Counted from the first letter of the stretch, positions 27,200-35,283 are shown. The stretch: DNA of 64,000 nucleotides from CATOSK01 sp963665735 (GCA_963665735.1 OY762444.1:248001-312000); one strand, 5' to 3'. The notes: generated from the sequence alone by a model not told the origin. Numbers and translations are program-made.

Positions 27200-28000
27200 C
27201 TAGTCCAAGGGGCGTCCCCGCCAGTATTGCACCCGGCGCGGGCCGGGCGGCGGGCCGTAGCGGGGCGGCCAGACGGGTTGCCGGGTCAACAGTTTGTAGA
27301 GAGCGATTATGGCGGCCCCGGCAAGGAATCCGCCGATGTGCGCCCACAGCGCGACGCTGACATCGTGGGAGACGCCGAAAGAGATTAGCAGTTGGTAGAG
27401 TTGGAGCAGCAGGTAGAAACCGAGGACGTACATGGCAGGGAGGCGCATGGCGGTAATCAGGAAGAAGATAATCAGCACGTTGACCCGGTTGTAGGGAAAG
27501 AGCAGCAGGTAGCCGCCCAGAACACCGGAAATGGCGCCGCTGGCCCCGACCAGGGGGGTGATGGAGTCCTGGAAAAAGAACCAGTGGCTGAGGGTGGCGA
27601 AAACGCCGGTTACGAGGTAGAACAAGACGTACTTGACGTGGCCCAGCCGGTCTTCCAGGTTGTCGCCGAATACCCAAAGGTAGGTCATGTTGCCGGCGAA
27701 GTGGAGCAGTCCGCCGTGCATGAACATGGAGGTGAATATGGTTGCCCAGGTGGGCAGGGGAGTCGCCACTTCCATGCCGGGGCCGAGGCGGGTCAACTCC
27801 TGGCCCAAGGAAAGTTCGGCGGGAATGAATCCCCAGGTGTAGAAGAACCGGATGATGTCCAAGTCGCCCCCGCCCAGCAGGTAGCCGAAACCGCCCAGAG
27901 TCAGGGCGTAGAGGAACACCAGGCCGTTGAGGGCAATGATGGTTATGTTGACCACCGGGCGGGAACGGCGGTGGGCGCTGGCGTCGGAAAGGGGGATCAA
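27200..28000 (-). CDS. Rhomboid-family intramembrane serine protease
   Basis: This 266-residue protein has six or seven hydrophobic helices. The catalytic Ser154 lies in GASGAISG, the catalytic His221 in AHIGGF, and HFAGNMTYLWVFGDNLED provides the conserved His/Asn loop. It cleaves membrane-anchored substrates within the bilayer; the target is unknown. The start is a TTG at 28000, chosen because the sequence MIPLSD followed by a short basic segment is the usual beginning of this family. Confidence 0.9.
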   Translation of the reverse strand: MIPLSDASAHRRSRPVVNITIIALNGLVFLYALTLGGFGYLLGGGDLDIIRFFYTWGFIPAELSLGQELTRLGPGMEVATPLPTWATIFTSMFMHGGLLHFAGNMTYLWVFGDNLEDRLGHVKYVLFYLVTGVFATLSHWFFFQDSITPLVGASGAISGVLGGYLLLFPYNRVNVLIIFFLITAMRLPAMYVLGFYLLLQLYQLLISFGVSHDVSVALWAHIGGFLAGAAIIALYKLLTRQPVWPPRYGPPPGPRRVQYWRGRPLD

Positions 28001-28006
28001 GGGAGT

Positions 28007-28144
28007 TCAGCCGGCCGGTATTTGCCGGACGTAGGGCAGTTGGCAGCCTATTGCTTGGTTCAGCAATTCGTGGCAGTCGTCGGCCAGAATTTGCAGCCCT
28101 TTCCGGCTTCCATCGGATACGCGTTGTGGGTGGGTAGAAGGCAT
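28007..28144 (-). CDS. Possible 45-residue small protein upstream of the rhomboid gene
   Basis: An ATG at 28144 opens a 45-codon frame ending in TGA at 28007, six bases before the rhomboid start. The product is hydrophilic, with two Cys residues and no recognisable motif. Only a weak GGGAT precedes the ATG. The tight spacing to the rhomboid gene is the main reason to list it. Confidence 0.25.
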   Translation of the reverse strand: MPSTHPQRVSDGSRKGLQILADDCHELLNQAIGCQLPYVRQIPAG

Positions 28145-28176
28145 AGTATCCCGGATTAGTGACTTCGAGGTTGGCG

Positions 28177-28722
28177 TCAGTTGGGATTGTACGGCGGTTG
28201 GTGACGGTGGGAGAAGCCTATGGGGGAGTGGTCGCCCCGTTGGAGGTTGTTGTCTCCCGTTACCAGCCGGAGGCGGCGCAATTCGCTGTTGGAGTTTATC
28301 TTGAAAGGGCGGGGCGGCAAGGCGGCGATGGTATCCAGAATGGGAAGGATGGCCTCAGCGCCTTCCAGAACATCCTCAACTTCCCCCGGTTCGGACCAGT
28401 TTTCGTAGAAGTTCCGGTGGCCCTTGTGGTAGGCGTCGGACAGCGCATCGCCCAACAGTTGGGAGTCGTGTTCCGGGTATTCGGCCCGGATATGGCGACC
28501 GATGCTTTCCAACTGCCGGTTGGAAATATGCTGCCAGCCTCTTTCTGCGGCGATGATTTTCAGGTATTGGGCTGCGGCTCCCCAGGCTTTTTCCCCGGCC
28601 TGGAGACGGTTGCCCTGCTGCATTTCCGCCCTGGCTTGTTTGATGAACCGTTCCGCCATTACACGCCGGGCCGCGGGAGGCTGGTTGTCCGATGGGGCCG
28701 GCAGGGGCGGGATGGCGCTCAC
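28177..28722 (-). CDS. HEPN/PaREP1-like helical protein
   Basis: This 181-residue, mostly helical protein contains AERFIKQARAEMQQGNRLQAGEKAWGAAAQYLKIIA, which resembles PaREP1/HEPN-type helical bundles. There is no RxxxxH ribonuclease motif, so I do not call it a toxin. Its GTG start is three bases after the stop of the cytidylate-kinase-like gene, so the two are probably co-transcribed. Function is unknown. Confidence 0.6.
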   Translation of the reverse strand: MSAIPPLPAPSDNQPPAARRVMAERFIKQARAEMQQGNRLQAGEKAWGAAAQYLKIIAAERGWQHISNRQLESIGRHIRAEYPEHDSQLLGDALSDAYHKGHRNFYENWSEPGEVEDVLEGAEAILPILDTIAALPPRPFKINSNSELRRLRLVTGDNNLQRGDHSPIGFSHRHQPPYNPN

Positions 28723-28725
28723 CGT

Positions 28726-29427
28726 TTATTGCTCCAGGCCGGTTACGGCTTGGGCTATTACCTGGGCGGCGTTGGCGGGTGGGAACAGGCCGGTGTTCAA
28801 GACCATGTGGTACAGGTTGGGGTCGTTGGCCTCAACCTTGAAGAATTTTCGGAAGAAGGTTACACGAGCTTCTTCCAGACTTTCCACGTAGGCGGCGGCT
28901 TCTTCCTGGCCCAGTTCTTCGCGACGCATGATGTTTTCAACCCGGGACTCGGCCGGGGCAACCAGGCTGACGTTGAAGACGCCGGGAACGTCGGCCAGAA
29001 TCATGTTGGAACCGCGCCCGATGATGACCACGTTGCCGCCGCCGGCCAGGTCTTGGATGACGGCAGTGGTTGCCTCGATAAACGCCTGGTCGTTGACGCT
29101 TTGGGCGGAAGAGGACGGGTCGCCGGCTAACTCGGTGTAGGTTTCGGCGGGGAGCATTTCGATGCCCCGTCCGAAGTAGGGTTCTCCGCTGACGCCGGAA
29201 ATGGCGGAGCGTTCCAGCATGGTCTGGAGGAACCTTCCCAGACGCTCGCGGAAACGGACGACCCGTTGTTCCTTTTCGATTAACGCGCCGACGGGTGAAC
29301 CGACTCGCCGGGCGGCTTCGGCCAGCACCATGCGGTCAACGTAGTTGAGTTCCAGCAGTTCGGCGACGTTCTGGCCGATTTCGAAGGTGCCGCTGCCGAT
29401 GGTGCCGTTGATGGTGATTACTGGCAT
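28726..29427 (-). CDS. Cytidylate kinase-like family protein
   Basis: This protein of about 233 residues belongs to the P-loop kinase group related to cytidylate kinase (Cytidylate_kin2). The N-terminal loop is GTIGSGTFEIGQ, where the usual Lys of a Walker A motif is absent, as in this subfamily. VVIIGRGSNMIL and the Arg-rich RVENIMRREELG segment follow. The start at 29427 has GGGAGGAT upstream; the longer upstream frame overlaps the neighbouring acetyltransferase gene and is rejected. The substrate is unknown. Confidence 0.8.
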   Translation of the reverse strand: MPVITINGTIGSGTFEIGQNVAELLELNYVDRMVLAEAARRVGSPVGALIEKEQRVVRFRERLGRFLQTMLERSAISGVSGEPYFGRGIEMLPAETYTELAGDPSSSAQSVNDQAFIEATTAVIQDLAGGGNVVIIGRGSNMILADVPGVFNVSLVAPAESRVENIMRREELGQEEAAAYVESLEEARVTFFRKFFKVEANDPNLYHMVLNTGLFPPANAAQVIAQAVTGLEQ

Positions 29428-29534
29428 TTCATCCTCCCACCAATGTTGTTGTCGAATTTGACGGGTAGCCGGTAGGGGAAAACCGGGGAAACAACAAGGA
29501 TGATAACGGTGGCGGAACCAGGGCCGGCGGGCGG

Positions 29535-30116
29535 TTAGTTGGCGGAGGCGCCCAGCAGACGCCCGCGCCGGCGGCTGTACTCGTCGGCCAGAAGGCCCAT
29601 CGCAAAAGAATCGTACCAATCATCTTCCCGGCGGTGGGTGCGCCGGAGGTGTCCTTCCAGAACGAAGCCGACGTGACGGAACAGGGCCAGAGCGTGGTCG
29701 TTGTATTCGGGAACGTCAACCCAGACCCGGTGCAGTTCCAGGGCGGTAAAGGCTTCTTCCAGCAGGAGCAGCAGGGCGGCGGTGCCGTAGTGGTGGTGCC
29801 AGAGGTCTTTGCGCCCGATGAGGATGAAAAGTTGGGCTTCTTCCAGAGGCCACTCGATGACCAACTGACCTTCGCCGATGTGTTCCCCTTCCGGGGAATA
29901 GATGGAGAAAATCTTGCGGTCTTGGTCGTCGAAGACTTGCGCCCATTCGTCGTCGGAGGCGGAGATTATTTCGGATGGGTGGTAGCCGATGTGGAGGGGT
30001 TGGCCGTCGCCGCCGAGGCCGTACCAGGAAGAGTTGACCTCGCGGTCGGCCAACCATTCCGTCATTCGCTGAACGTCTTCGCGTCCCACCGGAGACAAGG
30101 CAACTTTTGGAAACAT
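29535..30116 (-). CDS. GNAT-family N-acetyltransferase
   Basis: This 193-residue protein has the GNAT fold of the RimJ/RimL type: an N-terminal VALSPVGREDVQRMTEWLAD, IGEGQLVIEWPLEEAQLFILIG, a CoA-binding segment around HHHYGTAALLLLLEEAF, and HRVWVDVPEYNDHALALFRHVGFVLEGHLRR near the end. It would transfer acetyl from acetyl-CoA to an amine, perhaps a protein N-terminus or a small molecule. It is on the same strand as, and upstream of, the cytidylate-kinase-like gene. Confidence 0.87.
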   Translation of the reverse strand: MFPKVALSPVGREDVQRMTEWLADREVNSSWYGLGGDGQPLHIGYHPSEIISASDDEWAQVFDDQDRKIFSIYSPEGEHIGEGQLVIEWPLEEAQLFILIGRKDLWHHHYGTAALLLLLEEAFTALELHRVWVDVPEYNDHALALFRHVGFVLEGHLRRTHRREDDWYDSFAMGLLADEYSRRRGRLLGASAN

Positions 30117-30256
30117 TTCGCGCTCCCGGAAAGGGTGGGACTAAGGGTTGCCCGTTTATGTTGACAGTGACCTTGGGAAAATTTTATCAAGGACGCCGGG
30201 CAAACGCAACAACGGGGGCGGCAACCAGGGCAAGGACTTCCGGCGGAAACCCGGAG

Positions 30257-30715
30257 CTATCCTGCGACGAAATCGATATCTTCCGTGGAAGGCCAGCGAA
30301 AGGTGAACTTCGTCCCTCCGTGCTGATTGGTGACGGCGAAATCGCCTTCGCCGATTATGTCCATGCCAATGAGAACATCCACACTAGCCAAGTTCCCCTT
30401 GGTAACCGACAAAAGGGGAAACTCGACATCGTTGGGCGGGATGATGTTGACCAGATAGACCTCGACCCAGGAATCGCCGGCTACATGGGAAACTCGCGCC
30501 ATGCCGATAGGGGAAAGACCACAAGCATCCACGACTGCTTGGGAGATGACGCTTTCAGTAGCACCGGTATCCCAAAGGGCCACAAAGGACCTGATGGCCG
30601 GCCGATGACCATAAGATTCCGGGTCCCACCCCGGGGATACGTTGCACCCGCTGGTCAATTCCCGCAACTTTACCGGGCTCGCCTCGGTGAAGGAATATGT
30701 CCTGTCCGGTTGCAT
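30257..30715 (-). CDS. Retropepsin-like aspartic protease domain protein
   Basis: This protein of about 152 residues has the clan AA motif ALWDTGATESVISQ (catalytic Asp in DTG) and the matching later strand VDVLIGMDIIGEGDFAV, as in gag-type bacterial retropepsins. Such single-domain proteins act as homodimers. The ATG at 30715 overlaps the stop of the preceding gene as TGATG, so the two are translationally coupled; the longer upstream frame overlaps that gene and is rejected. Codon use is less GC3-biased than average. The target is unknown. Confidence 0.8.
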   Translation of the reverse strand: MQPDRTYSFTEASPVKLRELTSGCNVSPGWDPESYGHRPAIRSFVALWDTGATESVISQAVVDACGLSPIGMARVSHVAGDSWVEVYLVNIIPPNDVEFPLLSVTKGNLASVDVLIGMDIIGEGDFAVTNQHGGTKFTFRWPSTEDIDFVAG

Positions 30716-30972
30716 CAAGGAAACGTAACCCGGGACGGAAGGGTCCGAGTGTAGGCTTCCGTTCCTTCGCTTACCCGCTGGACGAGGAAGGTTCCCAACG
30801 GGTGCTCCTTCTGGGTCGCAATGACCGCCTTTCCTTCGGTGTCGTAGTCGCCAATGACTTGATGGTCTTTCAGAACTATGACTCTCCCATCGTATCGCCG
30901 GACAAATTCCGCTTGATGGTCGAGATAGAACTGAAACTCGCTCCGCAAGATTTCTGCCGGTGATTTGTCCAT
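30715..30972 (-). CDS. DUF5678-like small protein coupled to the retropepsin-like gene
   Basis: This 85-residue protein starts at ATG 30972 after AGGAGGACAGG. The pattern QAEFVRRYDGRVIVLKDHQVIGDY followed by TFLVQRV resembles DUF5678 proteins, which frequently occur beside small aspartic-protease-like proteins. It overlaps the next gene by one base. It may be the partner or substrate of the protease; that is inference from the arrangement. Confidence 0.65.
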   Translation of the reverse strand: MDKSPAEILRSEFQFYLDHQAEFVRRYDGRVIVLKDHQVIGDYDTEGKAVIATQKEHPLGTFLVQRVSEGTEAYTRTLPSRVTFP

Positions 30973-31068
30973 ACCTGTCCTCCTGAGCCAAGCCATGAAT
31001 CCGGGCCTCGGAACTCGGTCATTTGTCAATTGTCCGATTGTACCTTTACCCCGTAAGCAAGGAAAGGC

Positions 31069-31094
31069 GGAGGACTGCACTGGGGCAGTCCTCC
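31069..31094 (-). terminator. Hairpin downstream of the DAHP synthase gene
   Basis: A perfect 10-base-pair stem, GGAGGACTGC with GCAGTCCTCC, and a six-base loop lies 40 bases after the aroF stop. The following tract is only weakly T-rich, so it may be a terminator or a transcript-stabilising hairpin. Confidence 0.45.
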
Positions 31095-31134
31095 GTCTTA
31101 ATGGTTGCTTGGGTTATGTTTTGATGGGACGGGG

Positions 31135-32208
31135 TTAGGCGACTACGGCTTTGGCGGTGTCGGCTACGGCGTCGTAGGCCCAGTGGAGCAACTGCTCGGT
31201 TTCGTTCCAGTCAATACAGGCGTCGGTGATGGAAACGCCGTACTGGAGTTCGGCCGGGTCGGCGCACATGGCTTGATTGCCGGCGCCGAGGTTGCTTTCC
31301 AGCATGACGCCGATGATGTCGCGGTCTCCGGCGACTTTCTGGGAAACCACGTCCTTGAAGGCGCCGCCCTGCCGGGTGTGGTCTTTGTTGGAGTTGCCGT
31401 GGCTGCAATCCACCATAAGCTGGGAGCGGACGCCGGCCTTTTCCAAGCGGGATTTAGCGTCGGCTACGGACTCGGCGCCGAAGTTGGGGCCGTGGCTGCC
31501 GCCGCGGAGCACCAAATGGCCGTCGGGGTTGCCCAAGGTGCGAACCAGGGCGGTGCGTCCTTCGTGGTCAAGGCCGAGGAAACCGTGGGGGCTGCGGGCG
31601 GAGAGCATGGCGTCCACGGCAATCTGGGCGTTGCCGTCGGTGCCGTTCTTGAATCCCACGGGCATACTCAGGCCGCTGGCCATCTGGCGGTGAATCTGGC
31701 TTTCGGTGGTGCGGGCGCCGATGGTGGCCCAGGTGATGAGGCCGGCCAGGTATTGAGGAACGATGGGGTCGAGAAACTCGGTGCCGGCGTACATTCCCAT
31801 TTCGCCGATTTCCAGCAGCAGGGAGCGGGCGGTGCGGAGACCTTCGGGGATGTCGAAAGAATCGTTGAGGTGGGGGTCGTAAATCAGGCCCTTCCAGCCG
31901 ACGGTGGTGCGGGGTTTCTCGAAGTACACCCGCATCACAATGAGCAACCGGTCGCTGAGCTTTTGGGCCATTTCATTAAGGCGGCCGGCATATTCCAGGG
32001 CCGACTGCTTGTTGTGGATGGAACAGGGGCCGCAGATAATCATGAGCCGGGGGTCTTCGCGGTTCAGGATGTTGCGGACTTGTTCCCGGCCTTCGAGGAC
32101 AACCTTTTCAACCGCCGGAGTGATGGGCAGTTCGTTGACCAATTCGGTAGGGGTAACTAGCGGGGTGGTGTCCTGGATGTGTACGTCCCTGGTAGCTGAC
32201 GGTTGCAC
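31135..32208 (-). CDS. aroF: 3-deoxy-7-phosphoheptulonate synthase (DAHP synthase, type I)
   Basis: This 357-residue enzyme condenses phosphoenolpyruvate and erythrose 4-phosphate, the entry step to aromatic amino acids. Type I-alpha (AroF/G/H) motifs are clear: MIICGPCSIHN, MRVYFEKPRTTVGWKGLI, GARTTESQIHR, GFKNGTDGN, LRGGSHGPNF, VDCSHGNSNKD and GVMLESNL. It starts at ATG 32208 after TAGGGAGGAAA. The paralog letter (F, G or H) cannot be set by sequence, but a Tyr-rich leader peptide upstream suggests control by tyrosine. Confidence 0.96.
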   Translation of the reverse strand: MQPSATRDVHIQDTTPLVTPTELVNELPITPAVEKVVLEGREQVRNILNREDPRLMIICGPCSIHNKQSALEYAGRLNEMAQKLSDRLLIVMRVYFEKPRTTVGWKGLIYDPHLNDSFDIPEGLRTARSLLLEIGEMGMYAGTEFLDPIVPQYLAGLITWATIGARTTESQIHRQMASGLSMPVGFKNGTDGNAQIAVDAMLSARSPHGFLGLDHEGRTALVRTLGNPDGHLVLRGGSHGPNFGAESVADAKSRLEKAGVRSQLMVDCSHGNSNKDHTRQGGAFKDVVSQKVAGDRDIIGVMLESNLGAGNQAMCADPAELQYGVSITDACIDWNETEQLLHWAYDAVADTAKAVVA

Positions 32209-32285
32209 GGTATTTCCTCCCTAAATGACTGTGAAATGCACAAACTGGTCTTGGCGTGATTGAACGGCGATTGTCGCCCACCAAA

Positions 32286-32313
32286 AGACCCCAACCTGTC
32301 CCGGCTGGGGTCT
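32286..32313 (-). terminator. Terminator-like hairpin in the aroF leader
   Basis: On the minus strand, AGACCCCAGCC and GGTTGGGGTCT form an 11-base-pair stem (one G-U pair) with loop GGGACA, followed directly by TTTTGG. It lies about 60 bases after the leader-peptide stop and 78 bases before aroF. GCCGG in the 5' half of the stem and loop could alternatively pair with CCGGC at about 32367-32371 to form an antiterminator. Confidence 0.65.
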
Positions 32314-32372
32314 GGCGCTGATTTCGCCTTTGCTGCGTTGCCGCTTCCGCGCACCATTCCTAAAAGGCCGGT

Positions 32373-32429
32373 TTATGTTTGGCTCGCAAAATAGCGGTAA
32401 TACCCGGTGGCGGAGCTGTAAACCTTCAT
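32373..32429 (-). CDS. Tyr-rich leader peptide upstream of aroF
   Basis: An 18-codon frame, MKVYSSATGYYRYFASQT then TAA, lies about 165 bases upstream of aroF on the same strand. Four of 18 residues are Tyr (positions 4, 10, 11, 13) and one is Phe. The promoter-like sequence ends only about 10 bases before the ATG, so the message may be nearly leaderless. A terminator-like hairpin follows. This is the arrangement of a ribosome-mediated attenuator: stalling at Tyr codons would favour antitermination. This is a prediction from sequence only. Confidence 0.6.
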   Translation of the reverse strand: MKVYSSATGYYRYFASQT

Positions 32430-32439
32430 CACGGTTGCG

Positions 32440-32468
32440 ATGCTACGCTTTTAGCAGGTTGGTGTCAA
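32440..32468 (-). promoter_or_regulatory. Predicted promoter for the aroF leader transcript
   Basis: Minus strand: TTGACA (32463-32468), a 17-base spacer, then TAGCAT (32440-32445). Transcription would begin at about 32433, just upstream of the leader-peptide ATG. Confidence 0.5.
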
Positions 32469-32510
32469 TACTATATATGAATGATTTTAACAAAGGGCGG
32501 GCCAGGCTTG

Positions 32511-32562
32511 TTGACAAAGGCGCGGCGGTGGGTGTAAGAGTATTCGCAAACGGTTGCAATAA
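32511..32562 (+). promoter_or_regulatory. Predicted fur promoter with an adjacent possible operator
   Basis: TTGACA (32511-32516), an 18-base spacer, then TAAGAG (32535-32540). Immediately downstream, TATTCGCAAACGGTTGCAAT (32541-32560) is a partly symmetric sequence with two TTGCAA-like halves, a possible autoregulatory metal-regulator site. The operator assignment is speculative. Confidence 0.35.
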
Positions 32563-32659
32563 CGCCCAGAGTCTCCCCGATGGTGGTAATTTTATGCCCG
32601 GACAGGCCCGTTTTCCGGTGAGTTTCCGGCGTCAACGGCGCAATTCCTGAACGCAAGAA

Positions 32660-33088
32660 ATGACGCACAACACCCAACAAGCCGTCGAGGCGTTGCGGGA
32701 ACAGGGATACCGTTTGACCCCGCAACGGCTTTTGGTGCTGCAAATCGTGGGCGGCGGCGAAGGTCACATGGGGGTTGATGAAGTGTTCCGCCGGGCCAAG
32801 GAAGCCTATCCCTACATGGATATTGCCACGGTTTACCGGACGTTGCACTTGTTCAAACGGTTGGGGGTGATGACCGAAGTCGCCATTGGAGACCGGCTGC
32901 ACTATGAGTTGACAGACCCGGCCGGGCGGCATCATCACATGGTTTGCCAGGTTTGTCACGGGGCCTATAACCTCAGCCCGCACTACCTGGAAGAGTTCCG
33001 GGCCACATTGGTCAATGAGTTCGGTTTTGAGCCGGATTTGGAGCATTTTACCATTACGGGAGTATGTTCCGGGTGCGGCGCGGAGTAG
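32660..33088 (+). CDS. Fur-family metal-dependent transcriptional regulator
   Basis: This 142-residue protein has an N-terminal winged helix (YRLTPQRLLVLQIV, then DIATVYRTLHLFKRLGV) and a C-terminal dimerisation domain with the structural zinc site made by C96/C99 (CQVC) and C136/C139 (CSGC). The HHHMVC segment supplies metal ligands. Fur, Zur and Nur cannot be separated by sequence alone. The His-rich exporter gene downstream on the same strand suggests regulation of zinc, nickel or cobalt homeostasis. Confidence 0.9.
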   Translation: MTHNTQQAVEALREQGYRLTPQRLLVLQIVGGGEGHMGVDEVFRRAKEAYPYMDIATVYRTLHLFKRLGVMTEVAIGDRLHYELTDPAGRHHHMVCQVCHGAYNLSPHYLEEFRATLVNEFGFEPDLEHFTITGVCSGCGAE

Positions 33089-33240
33089 GGAGAGTAATGA
33101 GTTGGCGCGGTGGATTCCCGCTTTCGCGGGAATGACGGTTAAGGTTCGGGAGTATGTTCCGGGTGCGGCGCGGAGTAGGGAGAGTAATGGGTTGGCGCGT
33201 TGGATTCCCGCTTTCGCGGGAATGACGGCCAAGGTTCGGG
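33057..33240 (+). repeat. 90-base tandem duplication including the 3' end of fur
   Basis: Two direct copies with a 90-base period, 33057-33146 and 33147-33236, differ at about four positions. Each contains the last nine codons of fur with the stop, GGGAGAGTAATG and an R1 palindrome of the CCCGCTTTCGCGGG type (33111-33138, 33201-33228). Only the first copy is in frame with fur. Confidence 0.85.
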
Positions 33241-33323
33241 CAGTAGTTTCCAGTTTTCGCGCGAATAACGGCAAGGGGTTTTTGGGTCAACAAGGGTTTA
33301 ACGGGCCACAAGGAGGATAGGCA

Positions 33324-34934
33324 ATGGCGCATCATCACCATCATGCTACCCCTTCGGTGGTGGAGGGTAGAACGGGAATCCGGCGGGGGGCGGCGTTCAT
33401 CGTAAGCGGCCTGAGCAGCGGTCACGGCGTATTTCACTGGATAAGCCAGAGTTTCATCGTGGTGCTGCCGGAAGTGCGGGACGTTCTGCTTGGGGGCAGC
33501 AACATCGCCGCCACCAGCGTCCAGACGACCCGGGAAATCGCGTCGGGGGTGGTGGCCCTGCCCGGCGGAGTCCTGACCGACGCCCTAAGACGGTATTGGG
33601 GTTGGGTCATGGCGGTTTGCATGGCCCTGTTCGGAGTGGGCTGGCTGCTGATGGCAGCGGCCGGCTGGCAACTGCCGGGGAGCGCCTGGATGGTGTCGCA
33701 AGAGACGGCGTCGGCCGGCACTTCGCTGAACGTCCTGGGCTATGTCCTGCTGTTAGCGGGAATGGCGATAGTAGCCATTGCGGCGTCGGTATGGCACCTG
33801 CCGGCAATGGCGGCACTGTCGTCCCACTTCACCCACCGGCGGGCGTCGGTGCTGTCCTTCCACGGCGTCGGCGGCAACGTTGGAGACGTGGCCGGCCCGG
33901 TGCTGACCGGGCTGCTGCTGGTTTCGCTGACCTGGCAAGCGATTATCACGATTTACGCGGCGGTGCCGATTTTCCTGGCCTTTCTGGTGTTCTGGGCTTT
34001 CCGGGACATCGGCCACCGGGCGCAGGCGGCGGCAGAGGCGCAACCCGCCAACATGATGCGCTCCCAGATCGAGGAAACCAAGATACTGGTGCGGAATCCC
34101 CGAATGTGGGGAATTACGATAGTCGCCGGACTGCGGGGAATGGCTTACCTGGGGTTCATCAGCGTTTTGCCGTTGTACTTGGCGGACGTTCTGGGGTTGT
34201 CGTCGCAATCGGAACACGGCAGTTTTGAAAACCTGTTTATACGGGGGTCGCTAATCGGCCTGCTGGTGCTGGTGGGAATCCTGGTCAGCCCGATAATGGG
34301 ATACCTGGCCGACCGGCTGGGCCGCAAGACCATCCTGGTGCCGGGGATGATCGTCTTGGGCGTGGTAACGCTGCTGATGGCGCCGCTGGTCAACGGGGAA
34401 GAGGACCTGATTATGATGACCGTCCTGCTGGCGTTGTTGGGGCTGTTCCTTTACAGCGACCAGCCGATTTTGACGGCGGCGGCGATGGACATTGTGCGGG
34501 AAGGGACGGCGGCGACGACGATGGGGCTGATGTCCACATCGCGGTTCATGTTCAGCGCGGTGTCGCCGATAATCGCGGCCTGGCTGTACGGGATAGACCC
34601 CAACAATCTGTTCTACTACGTGGCGGCCCTTTACGGGTTGGCGGTGTTGATTCTGCTGATGATTCGGCTGCCCCGGCCGGTTCCGGCGCCAGACGACCAT
34701 CACGGACACGACGGCGGTCACGGGCACGGCGGACATGATGGGCATGGGCATGACCACGGCGGCCACGGACACCAACAGCCGGCCCACCACGGCCACGACC
34801 ACGAGGAACATGGGCATGGCTCCCACGCCGAACATGGCCACGGAGAGCACGGTCACGGGGGACACGCGGAACACGGCCATGAGCATGGGGAACACGGCCA
34901 CGGCGAGGGTGAACACGGGCATCACCGGCATTGA
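33324..34934 (+). CDS. MFS transporter with His-rich termini, probable metal exporter
   Basis: This 536-residue major facilitator protein has 12 predicted helices between about residues 20 and 450. The N-terminus begins MAHHHHHA. The final 80 residues hold about 32 His, mixed with Gly, Asp and Glu, a plausible zinc, nickel or cobalt sensor or chelating tail. GYLADRLGRKTILVPG is the usual cytoplasmic loop motif of the family. AAGGAGGA precedes the ATG. It lies downstream of a Fur-family gene, so a metal efflux role is likely but inferred. Confidence 0.85.
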   Translation: MAHHHHHATPSVVEGRTGIRRGAAFIVSGLSSGHGVFHWISQSFIVVLPEVRDVLLGGSNIAATSVQTTREIASGVVALPGGVLTDALRRYWGWVMAVCMALFGVGWLLMAAAGWQLPGSAWMVSQETASAGTSLNVLGYVLLLAGMAIVAIAASVWHLPAMAALSSHFTHRRASVLSFHGVGGNVGDVAGPVLTGLLLVSLTWQAIITIYAAVPIFLAFLVFWAFRDIGHRAQAAAEAQPANMMRSQIEETKILVRNPRMWGITIVAGLRGMAYLGFISVLPLYLADVLGLSSQSEHGSFENLFIRGSLIGLLVLVGILVSPIMGYLADRLGRKTILVPGMIVLGVVTLLMAPLVNGEEDLIMMTVLLALLGLFLYSDQPILTAAAMDIVREGTAATTMGLMSTSRFMFSAVSPIIAAWLYGIDPNNLFYYVAALYGLAVLILLMIRLPRPVPAPDDHHGHDGGHGHGGHDGHGHDHGGHGHQQPAHHGHDHEEHGHGSHAEHGHGEHGHGGHAEHGHEHGEHGHGEGEHGHHRH

Positions 34935-35283
34935 CCGTTGCAGCCACAGAGTTTATCCGGCCATGCGGTAGGGGCGGGTTTCAAACCCGCCCCTCCGATT
35001 TGGGGGGTTCCTATAACTCCGTGGGCATCGAAGGATGGTTAACGGCAAGAATCTTGGATTCCCCGCTTGCGCGGGAATGACGAGAGTCGGTTGGGATTGA
35101 AGGGTGGGGTTCACCCCCTCCCCAACCCTCCCCCTGGTAGGGGGAGGGGGCTATTGGAAGGGTTCTAAGGCCATTTCTGCCGACGTTGCAATTATCCTGC
35201 TGCCCGGCGTGGGGTTGACGGGATATGGGGGCGGGGCGTGTTAGAATAACGGTAAATCTACGTTGGAGTGAGGAAATCGTTTC
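34935..35283. repeat. Exporter-DUF1932 intergenic region with R3, R1 and R2
   Basis: The 349 bases hold no gene. They contain an R3 palindrome (34968-34996), an R1 copy of divergent core (35055-35082) and an R2 copy (35112-35152). These are followed by a motif GACGTTGCAATTATCCTGC (about 35181-35199) that resembles the ends of elements at 6078 and 20929. GTTAGAATAAC near 35238 may be part of the promoter for the next gene. Confidence 0.55.
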
